Positions 10,001 through 18,208 of a stretch of 64,000 nucleotides of DNA are shown here, one piece after another. The stretch is taken from positions 1-64,000 of the forward strand of contig JADQBA010000006.1 in the NCBI GenBank assembly GCA_016903675.1, written 5' to 3'. The first letter of the stretch is position 1. Each line of letters begins with the position of its first letter. The notes under the pieces were generated by a model, which made no database searches, had not been told where the DNA came from, and saw nothing but the letters and a program-made list of their open reading frames with translations. Origin of the DNA: Stigonema ocellatum SAG 48.90 = DSM 106950. Its GTDB lineage: Bacteria > Cyanobacteriota > Cyanobacteriia > Cyanobacteriales > Nostocaceae. Made by a program: the position numbers and the translations under genes.

Positions 10001-11776
10001 AAAATTAAGGAAGCTGTTGTTATTGTACGGCAGGACACTGATCTCGATCAACGTCTAGTGGGATATATTGTCCTAACACCAACAGAAAATGACGATCTCC
10101 AAGGGCAACAGGTATATCGGTGGCAGCAAGTATTCAATGATACTTACTTCAACTACAATTCACCAGACGATCCAACTCTCAATCTAGCAGGCTGGAATGA
10201 CAGATATACGGGAGAACCGTATCCCCAAGCGGCGATGCAAGAATGGAGAGATACAATAGTTGACCAAATTTTGGAACTTGAACCAAAACGAGTTTGGGAA
10301 ATTGGTTGTGGGACAGGGATGTTATTGTTTAAAATTGCGCCCCATTGTCAGCATTATCTAGGTACGGATTTTTCACCTGAAGCATTGCAGTATATTGAAC
10401 AACATCTAAAACAACAGTCTCTCAACGACAGAGTTACTTTAAAAACCAGTGCAGCTCACCAGTTTGATGGCATAGAGACAAATGCTTATGACTTGGTGAT
10501 CATGAATTCTGTCATCCAGTATTTTCCCTCCTTGGATTACTTTTTGCAAGTTTTGGAGGGAGTTGTTAAAGCTGTGACAACTCAGGGAACAATCTTTATT
10601 GGGGATGTGCGTAATCTCCATCTGCTGGAGGTTTTCCACAGCGCAGTCGAATTTTATCGCGCCCCTGATGAATTATCAATCAAGGACTTGCGTCAACAGA
10701 TTCAAAAAAGCATTCGCAACGAAGGCGAATTACTGATTGACCCTGATTTCTTTATCGCCCTAAAACAACGATTTCCTCGAATTAGTCATGTGCAAATTCA
10801 ATTAAAACGCGGTTATGCCCAGACGGAAATGAGCCGTTTTCGTTATGACGTTGTTTTACACTTAGATCAGATAGATACGACCGTTGCGGAACCTGAATGG
10901 TTAGATTGGCAAACCCAACAGTTGAATCTGGAAACTATCGAGAGAATTTTAACAACTCAGCAACCGGATTTGCTAGGCATTAAGGGGATTCCAAATCCTC
11001 GTCTGACTTCAGAAATGGCGTTGTTAGAACAAATTGCTCAATTAGATGGTACCGTCACCGACTTAAAAGCGGCAGTTGCACAAGCCAAATCAGGGATAGA
11101 ACCCGAAGCGTTCCGAACTTTAGTGCGAGATTTGCCCTATACTCCTTATATAAAGTATAGCCCCACAGGATTTTCGGATTACGATGTTGTTTTTCAACGG
11201 AATATGCCTGGAGAGGTGAAACTACCACGATTTGCGATCGCCAACAATTTGCCGTTGAAACCTTGGCAATATTATGCAAACCAACCGTTACAGTATGGCA
11301 CCAATCAAGTCGATTCAGCCTTATTAGCTGAATGGCGAGATTTTTTGGGCAAAACTCTCCCCGATTATATGATTCCTAGCCATTTCACTGTGTTAGAAAA
11401 ACTACCACTGACACCGAATGGTAAAATAGACCGTAAAGCTTTACCTGCGACAGAGACACCAGTTTCGTCAACAGACATTGAATTACCTGTAACAGCGACA
11501 GAAAAATTGCTTGCCGAATTATGGGGGAAACTGCTAAAATACCGAGCGATCGCACGCCATGATAACTTTTTCAACTTGGGGGGTCATTCTTTATTAGCAA
11601 CTCAACTAATTGCCCGTATCCGTAACACATTCAAAGTGGAACTGCCCTTGCGTAAGGTATTTGAGTTCCCCACCCTCAGTGAATTGGCAAATTATCTCGA
11701 TATCTGCATTTGGGCTAATTTTTCCACCGCAGATATACACCCTTTAACCTCAGACGAAGAGGAAATCGAACTATAG
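4070..11776 (+). CDS. apnC: Non-ribosomal peptide synthetase, two modules, N-methylating (anabaenopeptin ApnC-like)
   Basis: 2568 residues, domains C-A-T-C-A-NMT-T. C1 has HHIVCDG near residue 174; A1 has YTSGSTGRPKG near 653; T1 has GGHSL near 1031; C2 has HHIISDG near 1227; A2 has its A3 core near 1712. An N-methyltransferase with SAM motif WEIGCGTG near 2076 is inserted between cores A8 and A9, and T2 has GGHSL near 2503. Read by alignment to GrsA, the A1 code is DLGFSGCVTK, close to codes I recall for homotyrosine, and A2 is DLFNNALTYK, an alanine code known from microcystin McyA. The predicted product step is Hty then N-methyl-Ala, matching anabaenopeptin positions 4 and 5. No epimerase. 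The N-terminus (MSDILKRLEALSPEKR) is the usual internal-subunit linker, so an upstream synthetase is expected but is not in the window. Confidence 0.85.
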   Translation: MSDILKRLEALSPEKRELVLQKLKKQSPQNHTPPLTPISRKQPLPLSFAQQRLWFLDQLEGENCVYNVPFFWQISGFLNTSALEQAITAIVQRHEVLRTTFSFVDESPIQVIHATPKLMMHVLDWRQLTEQDQLNKAQQLAIEELQQPFDLSNPPLLRVKLLQFTDQSHLLLLVIHHIVCDGWSMQIFRRELFTLYNAFCAGEPSPLPELSLQYADFAHWQRQWLQGEVLQTQLNYWQKQLAEVPPLLELPTDRPRPSVQSFKGRSIFLELNQDLTQKLKRLSQDSGTTLFMTLLTVFTLLLSRYSGQEDVVVGSAIANRNRRETEPLIGFFVNTLALRTNLQGNPTFLELLERVKQVTLDAYDHQDLPFEKLVDELGKERSLSHHPLFQVSFGLQNQTQEILEINGLTLTPFKWENTTTLFDLSVIFRETPQGLTGEWEYANDLFEGTTIQRMVEHFAVLLKGIVEHPQQPINTLPLITEVERQQLQDWNQTQTDYPQDKTLVDLFEEQVAKTPDHLALVFESHRLTYQQLNQLANQLAHYLIQNHQIQPDTLIGICVERSLEMIIGVLGILKAGGAYVPIDPNYPPERIQFMLQDCGTSVLLTQSFLREKLPVVELEHPTQVICLDETTFRSELTHNPSPQSTPDNLAYVIYTSGSTGRPKGVMIEHQALVNLSLAWAKTFQVQSQSRLLQFGSFSFDLSVGEIATTFVTGACLYLAKKETLLPSQVLVDFLDHHKISHSFLSPSALSVLPQAPLPDLQYLSVGGEACPAELVERWAQGRRFVNCYGPTESTVTAAIALCEPNGKKPPIGQPLSNIRIYILDAHHQPLPPGIPGELCIAGVGLARGYLNRPDLTAEKFLKIDLFGKTERIYKTGDLAKWNSDGNLEYLGRIDDQIKLRGFRIELGEIESILLQHPSVKEAVVTLYETDSHPRLVAYVTVEEKSGHLGGQLKDYLKVRLPNYMVPSQIMALDSFPLTPNGKLDRRALPKPDIATSTDFEVLLTPTEELLATLWQSLLKVQSVGRRDNFFELGGHSLLATQLVARIRDSFGVELPVRKVFEQSQLCDLAAEIDGMGVLQYTPTAIAPQRENAPKTLSFAQSRLWFLAQLEGTGTSATYNMSTALQLDGKLNMEALRASFGYLLQRHAILRTYFPALDGEAQVVVQNPEDIDVLVITDLQELDPHTQAQTVQRLSDTHAQEPFNLNTGPLFKAQLLQLSEQKNVLLLNMHHIISDGWSMGVFKREWEQAYSAFAAGSPPNLSPLPIQYSDYAAWQRSWLQGEILESQQNYWFQQLGDAPRLLDLPTDHPRPAQQSYQGGREEYGLSHELTQRLKTISQKHGVSLFMTLLTAFNILLYRYSRQEDLCVGSAIANRTHSYTEALIGFFVNTLVLRSKIKPEQSFTELLQQTRQTCLDAYAHQDIPFEYLVEQLQPERSLSHNPLFQVMIVLQNTDRAGTNVSLPGLDIQWLEQSYPFAKFDLTLYLGERDGQLHCMWEYATDLFEADTIRRMAGHFEVLLEAIAQNPQQIISTLPLITTAEIQQLQVWNQTDINYPQDQTLVTLFEQQVAQTPDNIAVVFEDQSLSYQELNQKAAELAYYLLELKRKQQLPNNPLIAICVERSLLMVIGLFGILKAGGAYVPIDPSYPQERIHLILEDSNAPILLTTKSIKKQLPLEKLQNTCQVVFLEQETWDNQPQDNPNSQSSPDDLAYVIYTSGSTGRPKGVVIAHSSPVALVKWAHSVFSAEQLAGVLASTSICFDLSIFEIFVPLTQGGSVIVVENALYIEQARKSIVPMTLVNTVPSAAAELLNMNAIPASVQVINLAGEPLKNSLVQALYQNTSAIRVYNLYGPTEDTTYSTFTKVAKNAQHEPTIGKAIANTRIYILDSYNQLLPPGIPGELCIAGAGLAQGYLNRPDLSAEKFININLFNQTERIYKTGDLARWLSDSNLQYLGRIDHQVKLRGFRIELGEIEATLVKHPKIKEAVVIVRQDTDLDQRLVGYIVLTPTENDDLQGQQVYRWQQVFNDTYFNYNSPDDPTLNLAGWNDRYTGEPYPQAAMQEWRDTIVDQILELEPKRVWEIGCGTGMLLFKIAPHCQHYLGTDFSPEALQYIEQHLKQQSLNDRVTLKTSAAHQFDGIETNAYDLVIMNSVIQYFPSLDYFLQVLEGVVKAVTTQGTIFIGDVRNLHLLEVFHSAVEFYRAPDELSIKDLRQQIQKSIRNEGELLIDPDFFIALKQRFPRISHVQIQLKRGYAQTEMSRFRYDVVLHLDQIDTTVAEPEWLDWQTQQLNLETIERILTTQQPDLLGIKGIPNPRLTSEMALLEQIAQLDGTVTDLKAAVAQAKSGIEPEAFRTLVRDLPYTPYIKYSPTGFSDYDVVFQRNMPGEVKLPRFAIANNLPLKPWQYYANQPLQYGTNQVDSALLAEWRDFLGKTLPDYMIPSHFTVLEKLPLTPNGKIDRKALPATETPVSSTDIELPVTATEKLLAELWGKLLKYRAIARHDNFFNLGGHSLLATQLIARIRNTFKVELPLRKVFEFPTLSELANYLDICIWANFSTADIHPLTSDEEEIEL

Positions 11777-11823
11777 GAATCCTAAATCATTCATGAAAAA
11801 TTTTCAGTAGGGTGGGCACTACC

Positions 11824-11985
11824 AGCCCTTTCAAGGTGCAAGTCGTAAGACAAGAATTTCCTTCGTGTCCTTCGCGTCTTCGTGGTTCAAAAAGATTTTT
11901 AAACCGCGAAGACACGAAGAACACGAAGAAGAAATGTGAAAATTGGACGTAATTTTCCCAATTTTTTACCCACCTTGAAAGAGCT
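11824..11985. repeat. MITE-like element, copy 2, between the NRPS genes
   Basis: Same family as 3449-3661: AGCCCTTTCAAGGTG at 11824-11838 and CACCTTGAAAGAGCT at 11971-11985 (one mismatch). It lacks the inserted short repeats of copy 1 and folds into a long hairpin around CCTTCGCGTCTTCGTGG. A possible GTG/ATG-extended reading of the next gene would start inside this element, which is why the downstream ATG at 12083 is preferred there. Confidence 0.7.
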
Positions 11986-12082
11986 TGTCCTGAACTCTTT
12001 CTCTCTGCGCCTTTGCGACTTTACGCGCGTGCAAATTCATACCGTGATTCAGCAACGCCCAAAAATCAAATATGATTTCTAT

Positions 12083-15000
12083 ATGACACAAAATCAGCAA
12101 GTGGTTTCTTTAATGCTTCGTCTGCAAAACATGGGCTGCCGAATTTGGGCTGAAGGTGATAAGTTACGGATTCGTACTAGTAAAAACGCCTTAACGACTG
12201 AACTAAAGCAGGAAATTCAAACCAACAAAGCAGATATATTAGCATTCTTAAATGCTGCTAGAGCCACATCTTTCATCGCAGAGGAAATTCCCACCTTACC
12301 AGATGATGCCCCTAAAGTCCTTTCGTTTGCTCAACAACGCCTCTGGTTTTTAGCGCAACTCCAAGGTTTTTCAGCTAGTTACAATATGCCGATGGCGTTA
12401 GAACTAGATGGAAATCTCAATATTGATGCCTTGCGGTCTAGTTTGGCATATCTGCTCAACCGTCATTCCAGTCTCCGGATGTATTTTCCTACAGTAGCAG
12501 GACATCCCCAGGTTGTCATCGAAAATTTAGAAAAGATTGAATTTTTAACAATACAAGACTGGCGAAACCTTGATGCACATCCCCAGTGTTTAATCGATAC
12601 TTATGTTCAAGAACCATTTGACTTAAATATCGGCCCTTTGTTCAAAGCAAAACTGCTACAATTGGGGGATGACAAATATGTGCTGCTGATCAATATGCAC
12701 CACATTGTCAGTGACGGCTGGTCAATGGGGGTCTTTGTCCGTGAATTACGACAAGTTTATACCGCCTTTGCTCAAGGTCAAACCCCAAACCTTCCTCCCT
12801 TGCCTATTCAATACAGTGACTACGCAAACTGGCAACGAAACTGGTTACAAGGGGAGGTCTTAGAAACCCAGATCAACTACTGGAAAAATCAACTCAGCGG
12901 TGCTCCCCCATTACTAGAGTTACCCACCGATTATCCCCGTCCAGCATTGCAAAGCTACCGAGGCGAACACTATCGCTACTCCCTACCGCCCGACTTAACT
13001 ATTGCCATGAAAACTTTAAGTCAACAACAGGGAGCAAGTTTGTTTATGACTTTGTTGGCGGCTTTGAGTGTTCTGCTTTCTCGTTACAGTCGCCAAGAAG
13101 ACTTATGTATTGGTTCTCCTATTGCTAACCGCACCCATAGCCACACGGAAGGATTGATTGGCTTTTTTGTCAATACCTTGATACTGCGTAACAAAATAAA
13201 CCCTGAACAAAGCTTTACTGAGTTCCTCCAACAAGTTAGCCAAACTTGTTTAGATGCCTATGCTCATCAAGACATTCCCTTCGAGTATCTGGTAGAACAG
13301 TTGCAACCAGAACGCAGTATGAGTCATAATCCATTATTCCAGGTCATGTTAGCACTGGAAAATAATGAAAGTCCTGACCTGAGTTTGCCAGGACTAGAGA
13401 TTGAATGGCTCCCATTAACCTATCCGTTTGCTAAGTTTGACCTGGCACTTTTGGTCATAGAATCTGATAACCAGTTAAATTTCACTTGGGAATACGCAAC
13501 GGATCTCTTTGAGAAGAGTACCATAGAAAGGATGGCGGCACAGTTTGAAGTTTTGCTTAAGGGAATTGTTGATCACCCAGGGCAACCGATCAATACCCTA
13601 CCGTTGATCACAGAAGCCGAAGGTCAGCAACTACAAGACTGGAATCAAACTCAAACTGACTATCCCCAAGATAAAACTCTCGTTGACCTGTTTGAAGAAC
13701 AAGTTGCCAAAACTCCTGATAATGTTGCTTTGGTGTTTGAATCCCACCGACTTACTTACCAGCAACTGAATCAACTCGCGAACCAACTGGCTTATTACCT
13801 GATTCAAAATCACCAAATTCAGCCAGACACCTTAATCGGTATCTGTGTCGAACGGTCGTTGGAGATGATTATTGGTGTACTCGGTATCCTCAAAGCAGGT
13901 GGTGCTTATGTGCCGATTGACCCCAGTTATCCACAAGAGCGTATTCAGTTCATGTTACTTGATTGTAGGACATCGGTGTTGCTCACCCAAAGTTTCCTAC
14001 TAGACCAATTACCCGTAGCTGAACTGGAAAATTCTTGTCAAGTCATTTGTTTGGATGAGGTAACTTTTAGTTCGGAGTTAACCTATAATCCCAGTCCTCA
14101 AAGTACCCCAGATAATTTAGCTTATGTGATTTATACTTCTGGTTCCACGGGACGACCTAAGGGTGTAATGATTGAGCATCGAGGGCTGACTAATCTGACT
14201 TTGGCGATCGACAAAGTTTTGCTTCTTCAACCCCAAAGCCGTTTACTTCAGTTTGCTTCTTTGAGTTTTGATGCGTCAGTTTGGGAAATTGCTACTGCTT
14301 TGGCCGCAGGCGCTTGTTTGTATCTTGCCAAGAAAGAAACATTGTTACCCAGGGAAGACTTAGTGAACTTCTTAACAGAACACAAAATTTCCCATATTAC
14401 ATTACCCCCTTCAGCCTTATCCCTATTACCTCAAGCCGCTTTACCCGATTGGCAAACCATAGTCGTTGCTGGTGAAGCTTGTCCAACACAATTAGTTACC
14501 CAATGGGCAACAGGACGACGTTTCTTCAATGGCTATGGTCCCACAGAATCTACGGTTTGTGCAAGTATCGCCCTGTGTCAACCCAATGGCAAAAAACCGC
14601 CCATTGGTCAGCCGTTGTCTAATATCCGCATCTATATATTGGATGCTCACAATCAACCATTACCCCCTGGAATTCCTGGAGAATTGTGCATTGCGGGAGT
14701 TGGTTTAGCACGGGGCTATGTCAATCGTCCCGATTTGACAGCCGAAAAATTCCTTGAAGTTGAATTATTCAGCAAAACTGAGCGAATTTACAAAACTGGC
14801 GACTTGGCAAGATGGAGGTCTGATGGTAACCTTGAATATCTGGGTCGTATTGACGATCAGATTAAACTACGGGGCTTTAGGATTGAACTCGGTGAGATTG
14901 AATCGATTTTGTTAAAACATCCATCAGTTAAAGAAGCAATTGTCACCTTATATAAAACTGAGAGCAACCAAAGTTTAATTGCCTATGTAACGGGAATCAC

Positions 15001-16252
15001 CACTGATTTGTCTACCCAATTGAAGAATTACCTCAAATCCCGTCTGCCCGATTATATGGTACCAGCTCAGATCATGGTACTGGATAAGTTGCCTTTAACT
15101 CCCAATGGTAAAATTGACCGTAAAGCTTTACCTGCTCCCAATGGTGTCATTGAGGGCTTATATGAAGCCCCGCGCAACGAAGTTGAACAACAACTGGTGC
15201 AAGTGTGGTCTGCTATACTCGAACGGCAAGAGATTGGGATTCATGATAACTTTTTCGACTTGGGCGGTCATTCTTTATTGGCGATCAAACTGCTTAACAA
15301 TATTCAACAGGTGTTTGAGCAACAACTCTCCTTAAGCAGTTTATTTCAGAATCCTACCATTGCTCAACTGGCACAACAACTTTGTAATAGTGAGGTTCAA
15401 CAGTCCCATCCCGATTTACTGTCACTCCAACCTCAAGGAAATGCAGCCCCTCTATTTTGTCTTCCAGGCGCAAACGGACACGGCTTCTATTTTCGAGATT
15501 TGGCAATCAATTTAGGAACTGAACGTCCCGTGTATGGACTCGAAACTCCAGGACGAGACGGTTCTATACCACTCCCTGACTCAGTTGAGCTTCATGCGAG
15601 TCAACTGATTTTACTATTACGTCAACAGCAAACCAAGAGTCCATACATATTAGCAGGGTACTCTTCAGGTTGTGCCGTTGCTTTTTCCATGGCTTCCCAG
15701 CTCGAACAGCAAGGTGAAACGGTGAGTTTACTAGCTATTTTAGACGCTGGACTGGTTTCTCACCCCAAATATTTTACTCACAGAGCAGAGCTTGATTGGA
15801 TCTGGCAAACGATTCAACGTATTGAAGTCATAAAGGGAATTTCTTTAGGACTGGAATACGATGATTTAGCCAATCAACCCGATGATCAAGCCCGTTGGGA
15901 TCTGGCAGCAGAGTATTTATACCGATATAATATCCTCCCGGAACACTCAACCCTCTCCTTACTCAAAACAAATTTGAAAGTGATGAAAGTGCTGACCCTC
16001 AATTACGCGAATTATCAGCCTACTCATCCAATTTCTGCCCCCATTGTTTTATTCCGCGCTCAAGAAGTCCAGCAGATTGTTTTGCAAGAACTCCAAGCTA
16101 TTTCTGATTACGATCTACCGGATTGGGGATGGCAAGCCTATACTCACAAGCCTGTCAAGGTGATTTCAGTACCTGGAAACCACGGTAAAATGCTTTATGA
16201 ACCCAATGTAAAAATATTAGCCACACAATTACGGTTGACGGTTGACCGTTAA
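12083..16252 (+). CDS. apnD: Non-ribosomal peptide synthetase, terminal module with thioesterase (ApnD-like)
   Basis: 1389 residues from the ATG at 12083. Order: TubC-like N-terminal docking domain (residues 1-60, MGCRIWAEGDKLRIRT), C (HHIVSDG near 206), A (YTSGSTGRPKG near 682), T (GGHSL near 1060), type I thioesterase (GYSSG near 1191, catalytic Asp in LDAG, His in VPGNHG). The adenylation code reads DAWTVAGVCK, close to phenylalanine codes of GrsA/TycA type. The frame is open 49 codons further upstream, but those codons lie in a MITE-like repeat, so I reject the longer form. The predicted role is adding Phe and releasing or cyclising the peptide, as in ApnD. The A domain shares long near-identical DNA with A1 of the preceding gene. 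Confidence 0.85.
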   Translation: MTQNQQVVSLMLRLQNMGCRIWAEGDKLRIRTSKNALTTELKQEIQTNKADILAFLNAARATSFIAEEIPTLPDDAPKVLSFAQQRLWFLAQLQGFSASYNMPMALELDGNLNIDALRSSLAYLLNRHSSLRMYFPTVAGHPQVVIENLEKIEFLTIQDWRNLDAHPQCLIDTYVQEPFDLNIGPLFKAKLLQLGDDKYVLLINMHHIVSDGWSMGVFVRELRQVYTAFAQGQTPNLPPLPIQYSDYANWQRNWLQGEVLETQINYWKNQLSGAPPLLELPTDYPRPALQSYRGEHYRYSLPPDLTIAMKTLSQQQGASLFMTLLAALSVLLSRYSRQEDLCIGSPIANRTHSHTEGLIGFFVNTLILRNKINPEQSFTEFLQQVSQTCLDAYAHQDIPFEYLVEQLQPERSMSHNPLFQVMLALENNESPDLSLPGLEIEWLPLTYPFAKFDLALLVIESDNQLNFTWEYATDLFEKSTIERMAAQFEVLLKGIVDHPGQPINTLPLITEAEGQQLQDWNQTQTDYPQDKTLVDLFEEQVAKTPDNVALVFESHRLTYQQLNQLANQLAYYLIQNHQIQPDTLIGICVERSLEMIIGVLGILKAGGAYVPIDPSYPQERIQFMLLDCRTSVLLTQSFLLDQLPVAELENSCQVICLDEVTFSSELTYNPSPQSTPDNLAYVIYTSGSTGRPKGVMIEHRGLTNLTLAIDKVLLLQPQSRLLQFASLSFDASVWEIATALAAGACLYLAKKETLLPREDLVNFLTEHKISHITLPPSALSLLPQAALPDWQTIVVAGEACPTQLVTQWATGRRFFNGYGPTESTVCASIALCQPNGKKPPIGQPLSNIRIYILDAHNQPLPPGIPGELCIAGVGLARGYVNRPDLTAEKFLEVELFSKTERIYKTGDLARWRSDGNLEYLGRIDDQIKLRGFRIELGEIESILLKHPSVKEAIVTLYKTESNQSLIAYVTGITTDLSTQLKNYLKSRLPDYMVPAQIMVLDKLPLTPNGKIDRKALPAPNGVIEGLYEAPRNEVEQQLVQVWSAILERQEIGIHDNFFDLGGHSLLAIKLLNNIQQVFEQQLSLSSLFQNPTIAQLAQQLCNSEVQQSHPDLLSLQPQGNAAPLFCLPGANGHGFYFRDLAINLGTERPVYGLETPGRDGSIPLPDSVELHASQLILLLRQQQTKSPYILAGYSSGCAVAFSMASQLEQQGETVSLLAILDAGLVSHPKYFTHRAELDWIWQTIQRIEVIKGISLGLEYDDLANQPDDQARWDLAAEYLYRYNILPEHSTLSLLKTNLKVMKVLTLNYANYQPTHPISAPIVLFRAQEVQQIVLQELQAISDYDLPDWGWQAYTHKPVKVISVPGNHGKMLYEPNVKILATQLRLTVDR

Positions 16253-16267
16253 CCGTTAACCGTTAAC
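16232..16267. repeat. Short tandem heptamer repeat at the end of apnD
   Basis: Five copies of a 7-bp unit (CGGTTGA twice, then CCGTTAA three times). They cover the last codons and stop of apnD, so the C-terminal residues RLTVDR are repeat-encoded. Confidence 0.6.
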
Positions 16268-16316
16268 AAAATAGTAAAATACCACAGCTTCAGGAGCCTC
16301 AACAGATTTTTACAAT

Positions 16317-18119
16317 ATGCAATCCAAAACTGTTCTTAATCAACCCATAACGAATACTCCTTCGGCTTTTACTCAATTTTGGGAGGATGTCAAAGCGATC
16401 ACAGGGCCTTACTGGTATCCCACCGAGGTAGGTGGAAGAGCATTTTCCGATGTGATTCGTGCGTGGGGGATGCTCTTTCTCCTGATATTATTAATAATTG
16501 CGCTCGTGGGTGTAACTGCCTTTAATAGCTTCGTTAGTCGCTATTTGATCGATCTCATTATTGAAAATGAAGATAAAGATCTTACTCAATTTGTTAATAC
16601 GTTATTGGTTTATGGCGCTGCCCTTGTCTCCGTAACGCTATTAGTAGGATTTTCTAAATTTGTCAGAAAAAAAATCGCTCTTGATTGGTATCAATGGCTA
16701 AATAATCATACTTTAGAAAAATATTTTAGCAATCGAGCCTATTATAAAATCAACTTTAAATCCGATATTGATAACCCAGATCAACGTCTATCCCAAGAAA
16801 TCGAACCCATTACCAGAAACGCTCTCAGCTTTTCCGCTACTTTTCTAGAAAAAGTGCTGGAAATGATAACTTTTTTAATAATTCTCTGGTCAATTTCCCA
16901 ATTTGTTGCAGTTGCTTTGATTGTTTATACAATCGTAGGCAATTTGATTGCTGTTTACTTGACTCAAGAATTGAATAAGATTAATCAAGAGGAACTCGAA
17001 TTTAAAGCTGACTACAGTTACGGACTGACTCATGTTCGGAATCATGCTGAATCCATAGCTTTTTTTCACGGAGAAAACCAAGAATTAAATATAATTCAGC
17101 GCCGATTTACGAATGTCCTGAAAATTGCTGAACGCAAGATTGATTGGGAGCGAAATAAGGAGATTTTTAGTAGAGGATATCAGGCTGTTATCCAAATATT
17201 TCCATTTATAGTACTCGGTCCTTTACAGATTAGAGGTGAAATTGATTTTGGGCAAGTTAGCCAAGCCAGTTTAGCTTGCAATCTGTTTGCTCTTGCTATG
17301 GCAGAATTAATCAATGAATTTGGCACTTCAGGACGATTTTCCAGTTACGTTGAGCGTTTAGGTAAGTTTTCAGATGCGTTAGAATTTGTTACCACACAAC
17401 CAGAGAATGTGAGTACGATTAAAACTATAGAAGACAACCGTCTGGCTTTCGAGGATGTCACCTTACAAACACCAAACTATGAGCAGGTCATCGTTGAAGA
17501 TTTATCACTTTCTGTTCAACCTGGAGAAGGTTTATTGATTGTTGGTCCTAGTGGGCGCGGGAAAAGTTCTCTATTACGAGCGATCGCAGGTTTGTGGAAT
17601 GCAGGAACTGGTCGTGTGGTACGACCTCCCCTAGAAGAGGTGTTATTTTTACCCCAACTTCCTTATATACTTTTAGGAACATTGCGCGAACAGTTGCTCT
17701 ATCCTCAAACAAATCGTCAAATGAGCGATCAAGAACTCGAATTCGTTTTGCAACAAGTTAACCTGCAAAACTTGCTTACCCGTGTCGATGGCTTTGATAC
17801 AGAAGTTCCTTGGGAAAATATACTCTCGTTGGGAGAACAACAACGTCTTGCATTCGCACGACTATTAGTCACTCATCCGAGCTTTACTATATTAGATGAA
17901 GCAACGAGTGCTTTAGATTTGAACAATGAAGGTAATTTATATCGACAGTTACAAGCGACGAAAACAACTTTTATTAGTGTTGGACATAGAGAAAGTCTGT
18001 TTAATTATCATCAATGGGTTTTGGAACTATTACAAGATTCCAGTTGGCAACTTGTGACTGTCCAGGATTATCGTCTTCAAAAGGCAAAAGAAATTACTAA
18101 GGTAGGGAGTACGGAGTAG
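16317..18119 (+). CDS. apnE: SbmA/BacA-type ABC exporter (ApnE-like)
   Basis: 600 residues: an N-terminal membrane domain (about residues 40-330, five to six hydrophobic segments such as GMLFLLILLIIALVGV) of the ABC_membrane_2 family, then a nucleotide-binding domain with Walker A GPSGRGKSS, signature LSLGEQQR, and Walker B FTILDEAT near residue 525. It sits 64 bp after the thioesterase gene on the same strand, so co-transcription is likely. Homologous transporters end the microcystin, nostopeptolide and anabaenopeptin clusters and are thought to export the peptide. The substrate is inferred from context. Confidence 0.85.
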   Translation: MQSKTVLNQPITNTPSAFTQFWEDVKAITGPYWYPTEVGGRAFSDVIRAWGMLFLLILLIIALVGVTAFNSFVSRYLIDLIIENEDKDLTQFVNTLLVYGAALVSVTLLVGFSKFVRKKIALDWYQWLNNHTLEKYFSNRAYYKINFKSDIDNPDQRLSQEIEPITRNALSFSATFLEKVLEMITFLIILWSISQFVAVALIVYTIVGNLIAVYLTQELNKINQEELEFKADYSYGLTHVRNHAESIAFFHGENQELNIIQRRFTNVLKIAERKIDWERNKEIFSRGYQAVIQIFPFIVLGPLQIRGEIDFGQVSQASLACNLFALAMAELINEFGTSGRFSSYVERLGKFSDALEFVTTQPENVSTIKTIEDNRLAFEDVTLQTPNYEQVIVEDLSLSVQPGEGLLIVGPSGRGKSSLLRAIAGLWNAGTGRVVRPPLEEVLFLPQLPYILLGTLREQLLYPQTNRQMSDQELEFVLQQVNLQNLLTRVDGFDTEVPWENILSLGEQQRLAFARLLVTHPSFTILDEATSALDLNNEGNLYRQLQATKTTFISVGHRESLFNYHQWVLELLQDSSWQLVTVQDYRLQKAKEITKVGSTE

Positions 18120-18151
18120 GTAGGGAGACCGTAAAAATGTAATATTTATTA

Positions 18152-18199
18152 CCCCCCATCCCCCCATCCCCCCATCCCCCCATCCCCCCATCCCCCCAC
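18152..18199. repeat. 8-bp C-rich microsatellite
   Basis: Five copies of CCCCCCAT in tandem plus a sixth variant (CCCCCCAC). It lies just upstream of the GUN4 gene start, between the exporter gene and that gene. Copy number is likely to vary by slippage and could alter spacing to the start codon. Confidence 0.9.
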
Positions 18200-18208
18200 C
18201 TCTTGGTC

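Noticed and set aside
11936..12082. N-terminal extension of the second NRPS
   Set aside because: Codons lie in a MITE-like repeat and leader; the docking domain starts at 12083.
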